From the NCBI GenBank assembly GCA_023230125.1, contig JALNXZ010000052.1:1-8716 (forward strand): a stretch of 8,716 nt of DNA, in the 5' to 3' direction. The number at the start of each line of letters is the position of its first letter. Positions within the stretch are counted from its first letter, which is position 1. This DNA comes from Bacteroidales bacterium. GTDB lineage: Bacteria > Bacteroidota > Bacteroidia > Bacteroidales > UBA1402. Positions 7,050 through 8,716 of this stretch are shown here, one piece after another. The notes beneath the pieces are model-generated. The model had not been told where the DNA came from, ran no database searches, and worked only from the letters and a program-made list of their open reading frames with translations. The position numbers were made by a program, and so were the translations under genes.

Positions 7050-8294
7050 ATGGCCAAGATCAAACCCTTTAAAGGCTTGCGTCCGCCTGTTGAACTGGTA
7101 GAATTGGTGGCATCGCGCCCTTATGATGTTTTAAACTCAGAAGAAGCCCGTGCAGAAGCAGGCGACAATCAAAAGTCACTCTACCATATCATTAAACCTG
7201 AGATTGATTTTTCGGTTGGACAGGATGAACACGAGGAAAATGTGTATTTGAAAGCTGCTGAAAATTTCAAGAAATTCCAAGATCAAAAATGGTTGGTGCA
7301 GGATGAAAAGGAAATGTATTATATCTATGCCCAGACGATGAACGGACATACACAATACGGCCTTGTCGTTTGTGCCAATGTGGATGATTACATGACCGGA
7401 AAAATCAAAAAACACGAACTGACCAGAAGGGATAAGGAGGAAGACCGCATGAAACATGTTCGTATCAATGATGCCAACATCGAACCGGTATTCTTTGCAT
7501 ACCCTGCTCAGCCCGAGCTTGACGCCATCGTAAATAAATACACCATAGCCCCTGCTGTTTATGATTTCGTTGCCCCTGATGGCTTTGGACATCATTTCTG
7601 GTTGATTCAGAATGATGCAGATATCAAACGTATTACAGAACTATTTGCTGCCATGCCTGCCATGTACATTGCCGACGGACATCATCGTTCTGCAGCAGCT
7701 GCATTGGTAGGAGCGGAAAAAGCCAGACAAAATCCCAATCATCGTGGAGATGAAGAATATAATTTTTTCATGGCCGTATGTTTCCCTGACAATCAGCTTA
7801 CCATCATCGATTATAACCGTGTGGTAAAAGATTTGAACGGATTGAGCGATGAGGCTTTCCTTGAAGCCGTATCAAAGCATTTTACGGTAGAAAAGAAAGG
7901 TGTTGAAATATTCAAACCTTGCTGCCTGCACAATTTTGCCTTGTATCTGTCCGGATGTTGGTATTCTTTGACCGCCAAAAAAGGTTCTTATGATGACAGT
8001 GATCCCATCGGTGTGCTGGACGTCACCATTTCTTCCAACTTTATTTTGGATGAAATACTCGGCATCAAAGACCTGCGTTCCGATAAACGCATTGACTTTG
8101 TAGGTGGTATCCGCGGTTTGGGTGAGCTCTCCAAGCGTGTTGATAATGGTGAAATGAAGGTCGCTTTGGCTTTGTATCCTGTTTCCATGAAACAGCTCAT
8201 CAACATTGCCGATAGCGGAAATATCATGCCACCTAAGACAACTTGGTTCGAACCAAAATTACGGTCTGGGTTGGTAATCCACAAATTGGCATAA
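7050..8294 (+). CDS. DUF1015 family protein linked to serine biosynthesis
   Basis: A 414-residue cytoplasmic protein (no signal peptide or membrane segment) that starts 4 bases after the serA stop, so it is almost certainly co-transcribed with serA. I recognise it as DUF1015 from its N-terminal PFKGLRPP, SRPYDVLNSEEAR (residues 22-34), KHELTRRDKEEDR (121-133), YIADGHHRSAAA (206-217) and C-terminal MPPKTTWFEPKLRSGL (393-408). The family has no firmly established biochemical role that I know. The DGHHR segment resembles the phosphate-binding loop of ParB/sulfiredoxin-fold proteins, a fold that includes free-serine kinases. Conserved acidic residues around 123-132 could be catalytic. With serC and serA adjacent and no phosphoserine phosphatase in view, a role in phosphoserine or serine metabolism is a reasonable inference, not an observation. 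The gene looks intact. Confidence 0.9.
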   Translation: MAKIKPFKGLRPPVELVELVASRPYDVLNSEEARAEAGDNQKSLYHIIKPEIDFSVGQDEHEENVYLKAAENFKKFQDQKWLVQDEKEMYYIYAQTMNGHTQYGLVVCANVDDYMTGKIKKHELTRRDKEEDRMKHVRINDANIEPVFFAYPAQPELDAIVNKYTIAPAVYDFVAPDGFGHHFWLIQNDADIKRITELFAAMPAMYIADGHHRSAAAALVGAEKARQNPNHRGDEEYNFFMAVCFPDNQLTIIDYNRVVKDLNGLSDEAFLEAVSKHFTVEKKGVEIFKPCCLHNFALYLSGCWYSLTAKKGSYDDSDPIGVLDVTISSNFILDEILGIKDLRSDKRIDFVGGIRGLGELSKRVDNGEMKVALALYPVSMKQLINIADSGNIMPPKTTWFEPKLRSGLVIHKLA

Positions 8295-8315
8295 TCATTA
8301 TTCCAAATAAAAATA

Positions 8316-8350
8316 GAAACGGACGGCTCCTTTGGGATGTCGTCCGTTTT
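8316..8350 (+). terminator. Rho-independent terminator of the serA-DUF1015 transcript
   Basis: AAACGGACG (8317-8325) pairs perfectly with CGTCCGTTT (8341-8349), with a G-U pair outside. The 15-base loop can pair further. The 3' arm ends in TTTT followed by a T-rich stretch (CATTCTTTCT). It starts 21 bases after the DUF1015 stop. This is the strongest terminator in the window. Confidence 0.85.
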
Positions 8351-8376
8351 CATTCTTTCTCAATAAAGACTTTTTA

Positions 8377-8397
8377 GTGAATGTTTCACGTAGAGTA
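8377..8397. repeat. Small palindrome with a parS-like half site
   Basis: GTGAA-TGT-TTCAC (8377-8389) is a 5-base inverted repeat with a 3-base centre. Starting inside it, TGTTTCACGT (8382-8391) matches the left 10 bases of the widespread parS consensus TGTTTCACGTGAAACA, but the right half does not match well (12 of 16 overall). AATGTTTC also recurs at 8380-8387 and 8398-8405. It lies just upstream of the yigZ promoter, so it may instead be a regulatory site or chance. Confidence 0.3.
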
Positions 8398-8425
8398 AAT
8401 GTTTCCTAGTTTTAAGGTGAATTCG

Positions 8426-8433
8426 TATCTTTG
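8426..8433 (+). promoter_or_regulatory. Bacteroidetes -7 box immediately before yigZ
   Basis: TATCTTTG matches TAnnTTTG exactly. A TTTC at 8402-8405 lies about 20 bases upstream, near the expected -33 TTTG. The yigZ ATG follows only 4 bases after the box, so the predicted transcription start falls at or within a few bases of the ATG. Confidence 0.6.
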
Positions 8434-8437
8434 ATCC

Positions 8438-8716
8438 ATGCAGAAAGATACTTACAAAACCATTAAGGTTGTTAGTGAAGGCCTTTACAAAGACAAGGGA
8501 AGCAAATTTATCGCATTTGCCCATCCTGTCACGACGATTGAAGAAGCTAAAATACATCTGGAACAATACCGAAAGACTTATTACGATGCCAGACATGTGT
8601 GCTATGCCTTCAGCATCGGCCCTGAAGGAGAAGAATACCGTGTCAATGATGACGGAGAACCATCCGGAACGGCAGGACGTCCTATTCTTGGACAAATCCG
8701 ATCTTTTGGACTGACG
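8438..8716 (+). CDS. yigZ: YigZ/IMPACT family (UPF0029) protein, 5' part only
   Basis: The first 93 codons of a gene that runs off the window; about 200 residues are expected for the family. The reading frame is open from the ATG at 8438 to the last base. Recognisable parts are TIKVVSEGLYKDKGSKFIAFA near the N-terminus (residues 8-28), a DARHVCYAF segment (50-58) and the family signature DDGEPSGTAGRP (71-82). IMPACT-family proteins are conserved in bacteria and eukaryotes. The eukaryotic member regulates GCN2 signalling, but the bacterial role is not firmly known. It is separated from the serine cluster by a strong terminator and has its own promoter box, so it is an independent unit. Confidence 0.92.
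   Translation, partial: MQKDTYKTIKVVSEGLYKDKGSKFIAFAHPVTTIEEAKIHLEQYRKTYYDARHVCYAFSIGPEGEEYRVNDDGEPSGTAGRPILGQIRSFGLT

Noticed and set aside
7176..7595. 139-codon open frame on the minus strand
   Set aside because: It is antisense to the well-supported DUF1015 gene, has no recognisable motif and no promoter box, and its composition follows the gene on the other strand.
7988..8353. 121-codon open frame on the minus strand
   Set aside because: It is antisense to the conserved C-terminal part of the DUF1015 gene and the terminator, with no protein features.
8360..8695. 111-codon open frame on the minus strand
   Set aside because: It is antisense to yigZ, whose DDGEPSGTAGRP signature on the + strand is decisive.
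8469..8714. 81-codon open frame on the + strand
   Set aside because: It is a shifted frame inside yigZ; the frame starting at 8438 gives the recognisable IMPACT-family protein.
1..8716. CRISPR array, tRNA, rRNA, insertion sequence or defence system
   Set aside because: No direct-repeat array, cloverleaf, transposase or nuclease-like gene was seen. Coding space is filled by conserved housekeeping and secretion genes.

Overview
The window looks like chromosomal DNA from a member of the Bacteroidetes, most likely order Bacteroidales. Three things point there. A type IX secretion system (T9SS) sorting domain sits beside a PorP/SprF-type outer-membrane protein. The serC-serA-DUF1015 cluster, with an unusual short SerA, has the form I know from Bacteroides-like genomes. 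Intergenic regions carry TAnnTTTG boxes, the -7 element of Bacteroidetes promoters, and strong Shine-Dalgarno sites are absent. A functional T9SS cargo module fits Bacteroidales outside the genus Bacteroides better than inside it. The genus cannot be fixed from this sequence.

Positions 1-3438, + strand: a surface-protein secretion module. The 3' end of a large secreted protein comes first, with a cadherin/Ig-like repeat followed by a gliding-motility/T9SS type B C-terminal sorting domain. A PorP/SprF-family outer-membrane protein follows 11 bases later. Then comes a multidomain OmpA-family protein (TPR, PD40 propeller, carboxypeptidase-regulatory-like domain, OmpA peptidoglycan-binding domain) with the architecture of PorE. 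The likely logic is cargo, its dedicated outer-membrane partner, and a periplasmic anchor to peptidoglycan.

Positions 3469-4749, - strand: rarA (mgsA), a clamp-loader-like AAA+ ATPase of replication-fork maintenance. It converges on the secretion module and is divergent from serC. The 156-base divergent region (4750-4905) holds candidate promoters for both directions and a small hairpin in the rarA leader.

Positions 4906-8294, + strand: a serine-biosynthesis cluster. serC (phosphoserine aminotransferase) and serA (ACT-less phosphoglycerate dehydrogenase with Lys at the usual catalytic His position) are followed after 4 bases by a DUF1015 protein with a DGHHR motif. A terminator-like hairpin separates serC from serA, and a strong terminator closes the cluster. 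No recognisable phosphoserine phosphatase is present, so the DUF1015 protein is an interesting candidate for a serine-linked role.

Positions 8438-8716, + strand: the 5' part of a YigZ/IMPACT-family gene, cut by the window end. Its -7 box lies only 4 bases before the ATG, suggesting a leaderless or nearly leaderless transcript.

No tRNA, rRNA, CRISPR array or insertion sequence was seen. Most of the window is ordinary conserved chromosome. The points most worth following are the cargo/PorP/PorE-like triad, the Lys-type SerA and the DUF1015 linkage.
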